Source of the DNA: Microcaldota archaeon
GTDB lineage: Archaea; Micrarchaeota; Micrarchaeia; Anstonellales; Anstonellaceae
NCBI GenBank assembly: GCA_023248665.1
Contig: JAHFEC010000066.1
Coordinates: forward strand, 1-6,769
DNA length: 6,769 bases
Reading direction: 5' to 3'
Shown: positions 1 through 6,056 of the stretch, one piece after another
Layout: each line of letters starts with the position of its first letter
Position numbering within the stretch: position 1 is the first letter of the stretch
Program-made: the position numbers and the translations under genes
Notes under the pieces: generated by a model
Told to the model about the DNA's origin: nothing
The model's input: the letters and a program-made list of their open reading frames with translations, nothing else
Databases searched by the model: none

Positions 1-162
1 TTCGCCGGCACCGGGGTCTTTCTCGCCGCCATCCTCATTCTCATCGCCTCCGGCCCCCCCATCCGCTTCCGCCGGCGGGCTCGCGCACAAGCTCCTGTCC
101 GGTGGCGCCTCATCGGACGGGAAGCCCCACGTGATCCGGCACGCGCTGGCCGTCTCGCTTGA
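1..162 (+). CDS. Possible C-terminal end of an upstream membrane protein (partial)
   Basis: This frame is open from the left edge to a TGA at 160-162. Its first 26 codons look coding: nearly all third positions are G or C, and they encode a hydrophobic stretch (FAGTGVFLAAILILIAS) followed by basic residues (RFRRR), like a membrane helix with a positive cytoplasmic end. After about position 78 the third-position bias fades, and the bias then favours the frame of the next gene. A run of seven C at 54-60 lies close to the switch. So this may be the true end of an upstream gene that overlaps the next one by 32 bases, or the N-terminal part of the next gene separated by a one-base error or frameshift. 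The product is not identifiable from this fragment. Confidence 0.3.
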   Translation, partial: FAGTGVFLAAILILIASGPPIRFRRRARAQAPVRWRLIGREAPRDPARAGRLA

Positions 163-823
163 TGGCAAGCCGGCCGGATGGATGGCCTCCCTCTCCGATC
201 TGGGATTCACGTCCGCCCGAATCCTGAGCGATTCGCTTGAATTGGAGCTGGTCCAGTCCAACGACCTCTTCGGCAAAGCGCACGATTTCATCCGCCTTAC
301 GCTCTCGAAAAAGGAGCTCGTCATCGCATACACTGTCCTGCCCGCCCAGAACCCCGCCCGCCGAAAGCTCGAGGCCGCGCGCCTGGCCCTCCTCGCCCTC
401 GGCGCGACGCGCTCGCTCTCCTCCCCGCCCGCGCTCCTCTCGTTCATGGCCGAATGCCTGGACGGGGCCATCGCGAACCTCTCGCTCTGTGACGAGCCGC
501 TCCTCTCCAAAAACGCCCAGCTCGACGAGCGCGTGCGCGAACTGGGAAAGGCGCTCAAGGGCATGGCCGCGGGCCGCGAGAGCGACGCGCGCAAGATGCT
601 TGCCGACGCGCAGGCCATCGGCTCGCTCCAGTCGCGCCTCGACGCCCTCCTGTCCATGAGCGACCGGGCTGTCGATGAGGAAGTGATGGAATGGCTCCGC
701 TCGCATGACGGCGTCGTTTCGGTGCGCGAGCTGGCGCGCCATCTGGCCGTGCCTCCCTCGCGCGTGGAGGCCGGCCTCGACCGCCTCTGCAAGCAGGGGC
801 TGATCGCCAAGGTGGAAAAATGA
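131..823 (+). CDS. Conserved-looking hypothetical protein with C-terminal winged-helix-like segment
   Basis: The product is 230 residues and I do not recognise the family. Residues 1-70 look alpha/beta (alternating strands such as LELELVQS and ELVIAYTVL). Residues 75-180 are mostly helical and charged. Residues 181-230 read as a winged helix-turn-helix: a helix VMEWLRSHDG, a second helix VRELARHLAV, a recognition-like helix SRVEAGLDRLCKQG and a short wing LIAKVEK. That fold suggests nucleic acid binding or a protein-interaction module, but no target is evident. The start used is GTG at 131, the first start codon in a frame that is open to the window edge. No good Shine-Dalgarno site precedes it, so the true start could lie upstream. 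The stop overlaps the next start (ATGA at 820-823), implying co-translation with the small protein and probably co-transcription with pheT. The product is predicted to be soluble. Because the wing domain is C-terminal, it is not an obvious PheS N-terminal domain. Confidence 0.7.
   Translation: MIRHALAVSLDGKPAGWMASLSDLGFTSARILSDSLELELVQSNDLFGKAHDFIRLTLSKKELVIAYTVLPAQNPARRKLEAARLALLALGATRSLSSPPALLSFMAECLDGAIANLSLCDEPLLSKNAQLDERVRELGKALKGMAAGRESDARKMLADAQAIGSLQSRLDALLSMSDRAVDEEVMEWLRSHDGVVSVRELARHLAVPPSRVEAGLDRLCKQGLIAKVEK
811..815 (+). promoter_or_regulatory. Shine-Dalgarno site for the 80-residue gene
   Basis: GGTGG lies four bases before the ATG at 820, inside the last codons of the preceding gene. 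With the ATGA stop/start overlap it supports the choice of 820 as a real start. Confidence 0.5.
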
Positions 824-1062
824 GGAAGAAAAGCCGAAAAACCCGTCCACCGCGTCCGGGCAAGGCCCCCTCGTCCTCTCCGGCCCGCCCGCGCGAGCGC
901 GCCGCCCGTCCGCCCATTCGTTCGCCGGACGGCGAGCCGTGCCATGTCTTTAAAATTCTGGCGAACAAACCATTGGCATTACGGTATGCCCTCCTGCCGC
1001 GTCCGCGCGGGATCGGGCCGGCCGTGCGGCGCTTCCTGGAGAATGTCAAGGTCGGCCGCTAG
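820..1062 (+). CDS. Small, highly basic hypothetical protein
   Basis: This is an 80-residue product of unknown function. The N-terminal half (1-40) is a low-complexity, very basic, Pro/Arg/Ser-rich tail beginning MRKKSRKTRPP and probably disordered. The C-terminal half (about 41-80) could fold, with short hydrophobic segments (FKILANKPLALRYALL) and a final amphipathic piece (GPAVRRFLENVKVGR). The charge suggests contact with RNA or DNA, but this is inference. In favour of a real gene: it overlaps the preceding stop by ATGA, has a GGTGG site at the right distance, and sits in line between two plus-strand genes. Against: it is short and low in complexity, and codons around 949-985 are AT-rich and unlike the neighbours. 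It is in the same frame as pheT, separated only by its TAG and five codons. Confidence 0.5.
   Translation: MRKKSRKTRPPRPGKAPSSSPARPRERAARPPIRSPDGEPCHVFKILANKPLALRYALLPRPRGIGPAVRRFLENVKVGR
949..957 (+). promoter_or_regulatory. Possible TATA box for pheT
   Basis: TTTAAAATT stands in an AT-rich island (about 944-985) within an otherwise GC-rich stretch. A start about 25 bases downstream would fall near 975-980, giving pheT a leader of roughly 100 bases. The site lies inside the 80-residue gene, so it would be an internal promoter, or a sign that the small gene is not real. No clear BRE element was identified. Confidence 0.3.
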
Positions 1063-1068
1063 ATTCCC

Positions 1069-1072
1069 GGTG
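1069..1072 (+). promoter_or_regulatory. Shine-Dalgarno site of pheT
   Basis: GGTG ends five bases before the ATG at 1078 in the short gap after the preceding TAG. It supports this start and indicates a leadered mRNA. Confidence 0.5.
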
Positions 1073-1077
1073 TTCAC

Positions 1078-2706
1078 ATGGCTCTGGTCCAGATTTCGCT
1101 TTCGCAACTGTGCGCTTTGGGGAAAATACGCCCGTCCGAGGCCGAGCCCATCCTCACGGCTCTGGGCATCCCGCTCGAGGCGCAGGAGGGCGACAAGCTC
1201 TCGGTCGAGATCACGCCCAACCGCCCGGACTGGCTTTCGGTGGAAGGCATCGCGCGTTCGGCGTACAGCTACAAATCCGGAAAGCCAAAATCGTATCGCG
1301 CCTGCCGCTCCGGCGTCTCCTGGCACGTGGATCCCTCGGTGCGGGACGTGCGCCCGTGCATCGGCTCGGCGTATGCCACCGGCGTCCAGATGACGCCCGA
1401 GCTGTTTGCCTCGCTCATCCAGCTGCAGGAGAAACTGCACGACACGCTCGGCCGGGGCCGGCGAAAGATGGCCATCGGCCTCCACGACATGTCCTCCATC
1501 CGGCCCCCATACACTTACAAGGCGGTCGGGCGGGACGAGGCGCGCTTCGTGCCGCTGGGCCGTTTCGCCCCCATGACCTGCGGCCAAGTCCTCACCGAGC
1601 ACGAGAAAGGCATCGCCTACGCCCATCTGGTCGGCGAGCGGTGCCCGCTCATCACGGATGCGGACGGCGAGGTGCTTTCTTTCCCGCCCATCATCAACGG
1701 CGAGCGCACCCGGGTGGGCGAGTCCAGCCGTGACCTTCTCATCGACTGCACGGGCCAGCATGCGCGCACCGTGTTCACCACGGTCAACATCATCGCGGCC
1801 GCGCTGGCCGACCATCACGGGCAGGTGCATTCGGTGCAGATGGACGGCAAGACCTACCCGGTGTTCGAGCCGACGAGCATGCCATGGCCGCTCAAGGAGG
1901 CCCGCGCGCTCCTCGACCCCAAACTCGACGCTGAAGCCGTCGCCCGCCACCTGAAGCGGATGGGGCACGAAGTTCGGGGGCGGCGCGTGCTCTCGCCGCC
2001 TTTCCGCGCCGACATATTGCACGCCGTGGATCTGGTCGAGGACATCGCCATCTCGATCGGTTACAACCGCATCGAACCGGTCTTGCCGGATTTCCCATCC
2101 GTCGCATCTTTTACGGACCATTCCGCCTGGCACGAAGCCCTGCTGGGCTTGGGCTATTTCGAGGCGTCCAGCTGGATCCTCACCAACAAGAACGTGCTGG
2201 CCAGATGCATGCTCGACCCCTCGCGCGCCCTTTCCGTCTCCAATCCGCTCACCGAGGAATTCTCCACCCTGCGCCCGTGGCTCTATCCGAACCTCATCGA
2301 CATCTTCTCGCGCTCGAAGTCCGAGCCGTTCCCGCAATATCTCTACGAGGCCGGCCCGGTGGAAGAGCCGGCCGGCCCGAGCCCGTCCGGCGGGAAACCC
2401 CAAGATTTTTTTCCCATGAAGTTCGACGAGGTCGCGCACATCTCGGCTGCGGCCACCCATTCAAAAGCCAGCCTTTCCGAATCGCTCTCCCATTTGGGCG
2501 GCTTCCTCTCCGCCCTCGGGCTCTCTCATTCATTGGCAGAGCGCGATATCCCGGGATTCGTCCCGGGCCGGTGCGCGGATATCCTCATCGACGGGAAGGC
2601 GGCCGGGCTGGCGGGCGAGATCCACCCTCAGGTGCTCGACGCCTTCGGGCTTGAGCAGCCGGTCGCGCTCTTCGAGCTGGATGCGCGGACGCTCGAAAAG
2701 AAATAG
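1078..2706 (+). CDS. pheT: Phenylalanine--tRNA ligase beta subunit (archaeal/eukaryotic type)
   Basis: This is the beta subunit of cytoplasmic (alpha-beta)2 PheRS, which charges tRNA-Phe with phenylalanine. The alpha subunit PheS holds the catalytic site. The product is 542 residues, normal for archaea and much shorter than the roughly 800-residue bacterial form, with no N-terminal EMAP/tRNA-binding domain. Regions in order: B1-like N-terminus with VEITPNRPDWLSVEGIARS (43-61); B3/B4 editing region with KMAIGLHDMSSIRPPYTY (130-147), SFPPIINGERTRV (201-213) and LLIDCTG followed by a TVNIIAAALAD helix (220-245); B5 domain about 273-340 with PPFRADILHAVDLVEDIAIS (307-326) and GYNRI; catalytic-like B6/B7 module from about 345 with LSVSNPLTEEFSTLRPWLYP (385-404) and GEIHPQVLDAFGL near the C-terminus. 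All expected landmarks are present and the gene appears intact. The start at 1078 matches the family's usual N-terminus. It lies 15 bases after the small basic gene and converges with the surface-protein gene. No pheS is adjacent within the window. Confidence 0.97.
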   Translation: MALVQISLSQLCALGKIRPSEAEPILTALGIPLEAQEGDKLSVEITPNRPDWLSVEGIARSAYSYKSGKPKSYRACRSGVSWHVDPSVRDVRPCIGSAYATGVQMTPELFASLIQLQEKLHDTLGRGRRKMAIGLHDMSSIRPPYTYKAVGRDEARFVPLGRFAPMTCGQVLTEHEKGIAYAHLVGERCPLITDADGEVLSFPPIINGERTRVGESSRDLLIDCTGQHARTVFTTVNIIAAALADHHGQVHSVQMDGKTYPVFEPTSMPWPLKEARALLDPKLDAEAVARHLKRMGHEVRGRRVLSPPFRADILHAVDLVEDIAISIGYNRIEPVLPDFPSVASFTDHSAWHEALLGLGYFEASSWILTNKNVLARCMLDPSRALSVSNPLTEEFSTLRPWLYPNLIDIFSRSKSEPFPQYLYEAGPVEEPAGPSPSGGKPQDFFPMKFDEVAHISAAATHSKASLSESLSHLGGFLSALGLSHSLAERDIPGFVPGRCADILIDGKAAGLAGEIHPQVLDAFGLEQPVALFELDARTLEKK

Positions 2707-2711
2707 GAAGC

Positions 2712-2740
2712 AAAATCAAAAAGCCGAAAATCCCATTTTC
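2712..2740 (-). terminator. Hairpin plus T-tracts at the convergent gene ends
   Basis: A perfect inverted repeat GAAAAT-CCC-ATTTTC spans 2726-2740, with a 6-bp stem and 3-base loop. On the minus strand it overlaps the stop codon of the surface-protein gene and is followed by T5 (2722-2718) and T4 (2715-2712). Oligo-T is the known signal for archaeal RNA polymerase termination. On the plus strand the hairpin is followed by no T-run, so pheT termination here would be weaker and rely on T4 at 2736-2739. The AT-rich stem is weak, so the T-tracts may matter more than the hairpin. Confidence 0.45.
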
Positions 2741-4163
2741 AGCCCTTATTCGGCGGCGTGCCCGGCGGCAGGGGCGGAGGCTTGGCCTCCGGTTTCTTCT
2801 CCGCCGCCGGCATGGCGGGCGGGGGCGCTCCGCCCGGATTCGCGCTTCCCGGTGCCCCTTCTTGCGAGGGCGAAATGACATACTGGCCTTCTTGAGCCTC
2901 TTCGGTCGGCGCCTTCTTGTTCTTGTAATACTTGTATGCGATCGCGGCCAGGATCCCGACCCCCAGCACAATCGCGATGATAAGGGCCAGATTGAGCCCG
3001 CCCGCGTTTCCCGGCCCGACCGGCGGATTGAGCTGGGAAGCATCCGCGCCTTCGTCTCCGGTCGGGACCGCGAACGTGTCGGACGAGCTGATGCTGTTGC
3101 CGTCCGCATCCGTGGCCTGCACGATGTATTTGACGGTCGGCACGCTGCTGTCGAGCGGAATGGCGCCCTCGTAGAGGTTGTAGCCGATCGCGTACATCTG
3201 CACTTTCTTCTGCACGCTGTTCTTGTCGATGTAATACAAATCGATGGAAGCGTTGTTGTCGCGAAGGCCCGAGGCATACTCTCCGTTGTCCTGTATCACG
3301 GCCTGGATCCTGAGGATCTGGCCGTTCCAGTTGGCCCGGATGTTGCGTATCTGAGGAGGGTGCGAGTCGAAGACCACCACCGCCTCGGTATCTACGGACA
3401 GGTTGAGGGTGCGGCTTTTCTTGTACCGCCCGTAATAGACCGCCAGGAGGGGATCGGGGTCGCTCAGATTCACGAACTTCGCATAGCCATCGGCGTCGCT
3501 CGTCTGCTTCATGTCCCCCACGTTCACCTCGGTGCTGACCGGATTGCCGGCATCGTCGAGCACCCGGACGCTCAGGTCGTAGAAATTGGCGCTGATGTTG
3601 ACGAGCGTGTCATCCGTGACCGAAAACGGGATCTCTTTCGAGAGGCTGCCGATGCTGGCGGTCAGCGTGTGCTCTCCGGCGTCAATCGGCATGGTCAGGA
3701 AGCCGGATGCCGGCACGGTGAGCGCCGGCCAATCCTCGATGTAAAGCTTCATGCCCTGGAGCGGGATGCCTTTCCCGTCCACGGCCCGGAAGGTGACCCC
3801 GTAGACCGGCAAGTCGATGGTGCGGGGTTTTTCCCCGACGCTATGGTTGAACTGCGCGGATCCGCCCGCTTTCCCGTATTGCGCCCGGACGGTGTAGACG
3901 TAATTGGTGTCCTCGTTGAGGTACTCGATGTTCTCCAGCATGAACGTCGCGCGCCCGTTGGCGCCCGTGAGCAGGTTCTTGGTGGTTGCCATGCCCCGGG
4001 ATTTGGATATCTCCCACGTGATGTTGGCCGTGGCGTTCGGCACGGGCCGGTAATGGCCGTCCAGCACCCGCACCTCGACGGTTTCGCCCCATCCGGCACG
4101 GATCTGCGGGATGCAGCCTAACAACAGAATCCCGGCGAGCAGGGCGAGGGGAATCCATCTCAT
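2739..4163 (-). CDS. Exported, membrane-anchored protein with tandem Ig-like domains
   Basis: The product is 474 residues, starting MRWIPLALLAGILLLGCIPQ. It has a signal-peptide-like N-terminus (1-about 23); LLGC at 14-17 resembles a lipobox, but cleavage near IRA is equally possible. Four beta-rich units follow, at about 26-118, 119-194, 195-266 and 268-366. The first three begin with a shared pattern of the type VRVLDGxxxPV (31-41, 125-135, 199-209), as in carboxypeptidase-regulatory-like/CnaB-type sandwiches. The fourth has the Ig-like pattern of archaeal surface proteins (PPQIRNIRANW, IQDNGEYASG, AIPLD, YIVQATDADGN). Seven N-glycosylation sequons are visible (N43, N47, N106, N189, N232, N254, N304), all in the predicted external part. 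A transmembrane helix spans about 389-410, followed by KYYKNKK and a Pro/Ala/Glu-rich cytoplasmic tail of about 60 residues. The likely role is cell-surface adhesion or structure, with no enzyme motif seen. The start is chosen because it opens the signal peptide; an open frame continues upstream but overlaps the aminotransferase gene. Confidence 0.85.
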   Translation of the reverse strand: MRWIPLALLAGILLLGCIPQIRAGWGETVEVRVLDGHYRPVPNATANITWEISKSRGMATTKNLLTGANGRATFMLENIEYLNEDTNYVYTVRAQYGKAGGSAQFNHSVGEKPRTIDLPVYGVTFRAVDGKGIPLQGMKLYIEDWPALTVPASGFLTMPIDAGEHTLTASIGSLSKEIPFSVTDDTLVNISANFYDLSVRVLDDAGNPVSTEVNVGDMKQTSDADGYAKFVNLSDPDPLLAVYYGRYKKSRTLNLSVDTEAVVVFDSHPPQIRNIRANWNGQILRIQAVIQDNGEYASGLRDNNASIDLYYIDKNSVQKKVQMYAIGYNLYEGAIPLDSSVPTVKYIVQATDADGNSISSSDTFAVPTGDEGADASQLNPPVGPGNAGGLNLALIIAIVLGVGILAAIAYKYYKNKKAPTEEAQEGQYVISPSQEGAPGSANPGGAPPPAMPAAEKKPEAKPPPLPPGTPPNKG

Positions 4164-4184
4164 GGCACAAGTATGCGACCAATG

Positions 4185-4190
4185 TTTAAA
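4185..4190 (-). promoter_or_regulatory. TATA-like box of the surface-protein gene (leaderless)
   Basis: TTTAAA, preceded by TTC on the minus strand, is centred about 24 bases before the ATG at 4163. An archaeal transcript starting about 25 bases downstream would begin at or beside the start codon. No Shine-Dalgarno sequence precedes the ATG, which fits leaderless translation. The box overlaps the TAA stop codon of the aminotransferase gene (4188-4186). Confidence 0.4.
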
Positions 4191-5271
4191 GAAGATTCCG
4201 GCCAGCCGAGGCCCCGTGCCGGTTCGCCACTTCGCATACTTTTTCCAGTGCCTTCGCCAACTCCTCCTCATCGAGGTTCGGGCATATGCGGATGAATTCG
4301 GGGCGCCCGAAATCATGGCCGGCCGCGACCGCGATGCCCTCGTCCAGCAGCGCGCCGGCAAGCTTGGCCGAATCCGGCACTTTCGGATGCCGGGCGAAGA
4401 TGTAAATCCCGCTCCGGGGCTCGACGAATTCGAACCCGCCTTTCTTGAGGATCCGTCCGGCCAAGGCGGCCCGCCTCTTCCACGCCTTCAAGTTCTCTTC
4501 CAGTATCCTCTCCTCGTGCGCAAGGCACGCGAGCCCGGCCGCCTGCACGAAATCCGGCACGCACGTGATCGTGAACTGGTTGAACCGGGTCATGCGCGCG
4601 ATCACTTCCTTGGGCCCGACCGCGTAGCCCAGCCGCCAGCCTTCCATGTTGAACTCCTTGGAGAACGAGCGCACCCGGATCGCGCCCTCGGCGCTTTCGA
4701 TTTTCTTGAAGGCGAGCCCCCGGTATGCCTCGTCGATGATCACGGCCGCTCCGGCCCGGGCCGCTTTTTTGGCCAGTTCTTCAATCACGTCCGGCGCCTG
4801 CACGGTGCTGGTCGGGTTGTTCGGGTTGCAGAGGATCAGCGCCTTCTGCCCGTCGAACCCGTGCCCGTCCATCTGCCAGCCTCTCCCGAAGCTTGTGCTC
4901 TCCACGTCCATCTTCAGGCCCAGATGCCGGCCCATCAAATGGTAAGCCGGCCAGTGCGGCGAGGGAACGAGGACGGCGTCGCCTCTCTTGGCCAGCAGGC
5001 TGAGCACTGCGAAGAGGAGATGTTTGGAGCCCGGCCCCACCGCCACATTGCCGGTTTCGCACCCTTCCCGTTCGGCGATGGCGGCGCGCAACTCTTCGAG
5101 CCCGGCCGCCGGGCCGTAATCCGAGCGCCCTTTCTTCATCACGGCCTCCGCCTTTTCCAGCGCCTCGGGGGCGACCGGCCGGTTGGTCTGCCCGATGTCG
5201 AGGCGGATGATTTTTCGCCCCTCATCTTTGAGCCGGATGGCCCTCTCGGCCAGTTCGTAGAATGCGCTCAT
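4186..5271 (-). CDS. Class I/II PLP-dependent aminotransferase, probably aromatic/aspartate type
   Basis: This 361-residue fold-type I aminotransferase is predicted to be cytoplasmic. Visible landmarks: SDYGPAAGLEELRAAIAERE (50-69), typical of the substrate/PLP entry region; GPGSKHLL (79-86) for PLP phosphate; PHWPAY (105-110); NPNNPT (149-154), with N152 near the cofactor; D180 and Y183 in IIDEAYRG, contacting the pyridine ring; the Schiff-base lysine K205 in SFSKEFNMEGWRLGYAVG; R213 for phosphate; and R328 in FIRIC, equivalent to the arginine that binds the substrate carboxylate. All essential residues are present. NNPTS replaces the usual NNPTG, a mild variation. Sequence alone does not fix substrate, but the ATGA overlap with tyrA and position behind pheA and tyrA point to transamination of phenylpyruvate and 4-hydroxyphenylpyruvate to Phe and Tyr. 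Aspartate or prephenate (arogenate route) are alternatives. The start at 5271 overlaps the tyrA stop and has GGATGG three bases upstream. Confidence 0.93.
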   Translation of the reverse strand: MSAFYELAERAIRLKDEGRKIIRLDIGQTNRPVAPEALEKAEAVMKKGRSDYGPAAGLEELRAAIAEREGCETGNVAVGPGSKHLLFAVLSLLAKRGDAVLVPSPHWPAYHLMGRHLGLKMDVESTSFGRGWQMDGHGFDGQKALILCNPNNPTSTVQAPDVIEELAKKAARAGAAVIIDEAYRGLAFKKIESAEGAIRVRSFSKEFNMEGWRLGYAVGPKEVIARMTRFNQFTITCVPDFVQAAGLACLAHEERILEENLKAWKRRAALAGRILKKGGFEFVEPRSGIYIFARHPKVPDSAKLAGALLDEGIAVAAGHDFGRPEFIRICPNLDEEELAKALEKVCEVANRHGASAGRNLL

Positions 5272-6056
5272 AAGCCATCCGCCAGATTTTTCCTGATTTT
5301 CGAGAAAAACCGCCCGGCCTCGGCATGGTCCCTGGCCTTGACGATGTGCTTGAGGAATTCGAGGCGCGCCGTCACCTTCTCCAGCTCTTTTAGCGAGTGC
5401 GCGTTGAAGAGGATCTCGCACAGGAGCCAGTCATCCTCGCCCATCAGCCCCTTGGCGATGGCCATGTGCTTTCTAAACGTCGTGCCCGGCACTGTTTCGG
5501 GCTCCATGCATCCGGCGAACACCAGGCTGGAGGCGAACGGCAGGGTGAGCGAGTAGGCCATCATCCGGTCGTGCTCCGCAAGCGGCATCCGATGGACCGT
5601 CAGTCCGGCGGCCTCGAAGAGTTCGGTGAAAAACGCGGCCAGCGCCCCGTCCGATTCGGACGCGATGATCACGTTCTCCTCGTCGAGCCGGCCCATATGC
5701 GCGAAAGTGGGCCCGAACATGGGGTGCATGGACACGAATGCGCGGGCGCATCCGGCATAAAATTGGGCCAAGCCTCCTTTGACCGAGGCCACGTCCGCGA
5801 GCGCGCACGAGCCGTCCGTGTTTTTGACGATTGGCCCGAACACCTCGACGGTTTTGGGCAGGCTGACGGCATTGATCGCCAGTTCGGGCCGGAAGGCGAC
5901 AAGTTTATCCAAGCCGGAGAGCACTTCGCAGGTGCCTGCCAGCGGTGCCGTCTTTTTAGCATCCACGTCATAGACGGCCACCTCGTGTCCGCGGGCGGCC
6001 AGTGTTTGGGCCAGCCATCCGCCCATATGTCCCGTGCCGATGATCGCGATCCTCAT
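5268..6056 (-). CDS. tyrA: Prephenate dehydrogenase
   Basis: It oxidatively decarboxylates prephenate to 4-hydroxyphenylpyruvate in tyrosine synthesis. The product is 262 residues, monofunctional, with no chorismate mutase or C-terminal ACT domain. The N-terminal Rossmann domain starts at once with IAIIGTGHMGG (3-13; GxGxxG) and ends strand 2 with D30 (VAVYDVD), which favours NAD over NADP. VASVKG (89-94) and HPMFGPTFAH (111-120) are family motifs; H111 matches the catalytic His in the corresponding E. coli TyrA motif. EHDRMMAYS (161-169) opens the helical dimerisation domain, and R195 (TTFRKHMAIAKGL) is in place to bind prephenate, by analogy with E. coli R294. Arogenate as substrate cannot be excluded. 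It overlaps pheA (6053-6056) and the aminotransferase (5268-5271) by ATGA, so expression is coupled. The start at 6056 has a strong Shine-Dalgarno site and opens the nucleotide-binding fold; the longer open frame upstream merely overlaps pheA. A separate chorismate mutase should be encoded elsewhere. Confidence 0.93.
   Translation of the reverse strand: MRIAIIGTGHMGGWLAQTLAARGHEVAVYDVDAKKTAPLAGTCEVLSGLDKLVAFRPELAINAVSLPKTVEVFGPIVKNTDGSCALADVASVKGGLAQFYAGCARAFVSMHPMFGPTFAHMGRLDEENVIIASESDGALAAFFTELFEAAGLTVHRMPLAEHDRMMAYSLTLPFASSLVFAGCMEPETVPGTTFRKHMAIAKGLMGEDDWLLCEILFNAHSLKELEKVTARLEFLKHIVKARDHAEAGRFFSKIRKNLADGL

Noticed and set aside
110..850. 246-residue minus-strand open frame opposite the 131-823 gene
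   Set aside because: Long and not absurd in composition, but the plus frame has the ATGA overlap, a winged-helix-like C-terminus and the same direction as pheT. The minus frame shows only charged low-complexity sequence.
944..1393. 149-residue plus-strand frame starting in the AT-rich island
   Set aside because: It runs into pheT in another frame and its translation is Arg/Ser-rich without a domain, so it is a shadow frame.
979..2460. 493-residue open frame on the minus strand opposite pheT
   Set aside because: It lies wholly opposite a gene with all PheT motifs. Its Arg/Gly/His-rich translation is typical of antisense frames in GC-rich DNA and has no recognisable domain.
2862..4121. 419-residue plus-strand open frame opposite the surface-protein gene
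   Set aside because: It mirrors a gene with signal peptide, repeated domains and membrane helix. The translation is rich in Arg, Val, Asp and His, without motifs.
4164..4361. Upstream extension of the surface-protein frame to an ATG at 4361
   Set aside because: It would overlap the end of the aminotransferase by 176 bases and place the signal peptide inside the protein; the ATG at 4163 fits better.
4111..5556. 481-residue plus-strand open frame opposite the aminotransferase and tyrA
   Set aside because: It is antisense to complete PLP-enzyme and dehydrogenase motifs and crosses the junction of two real genes.
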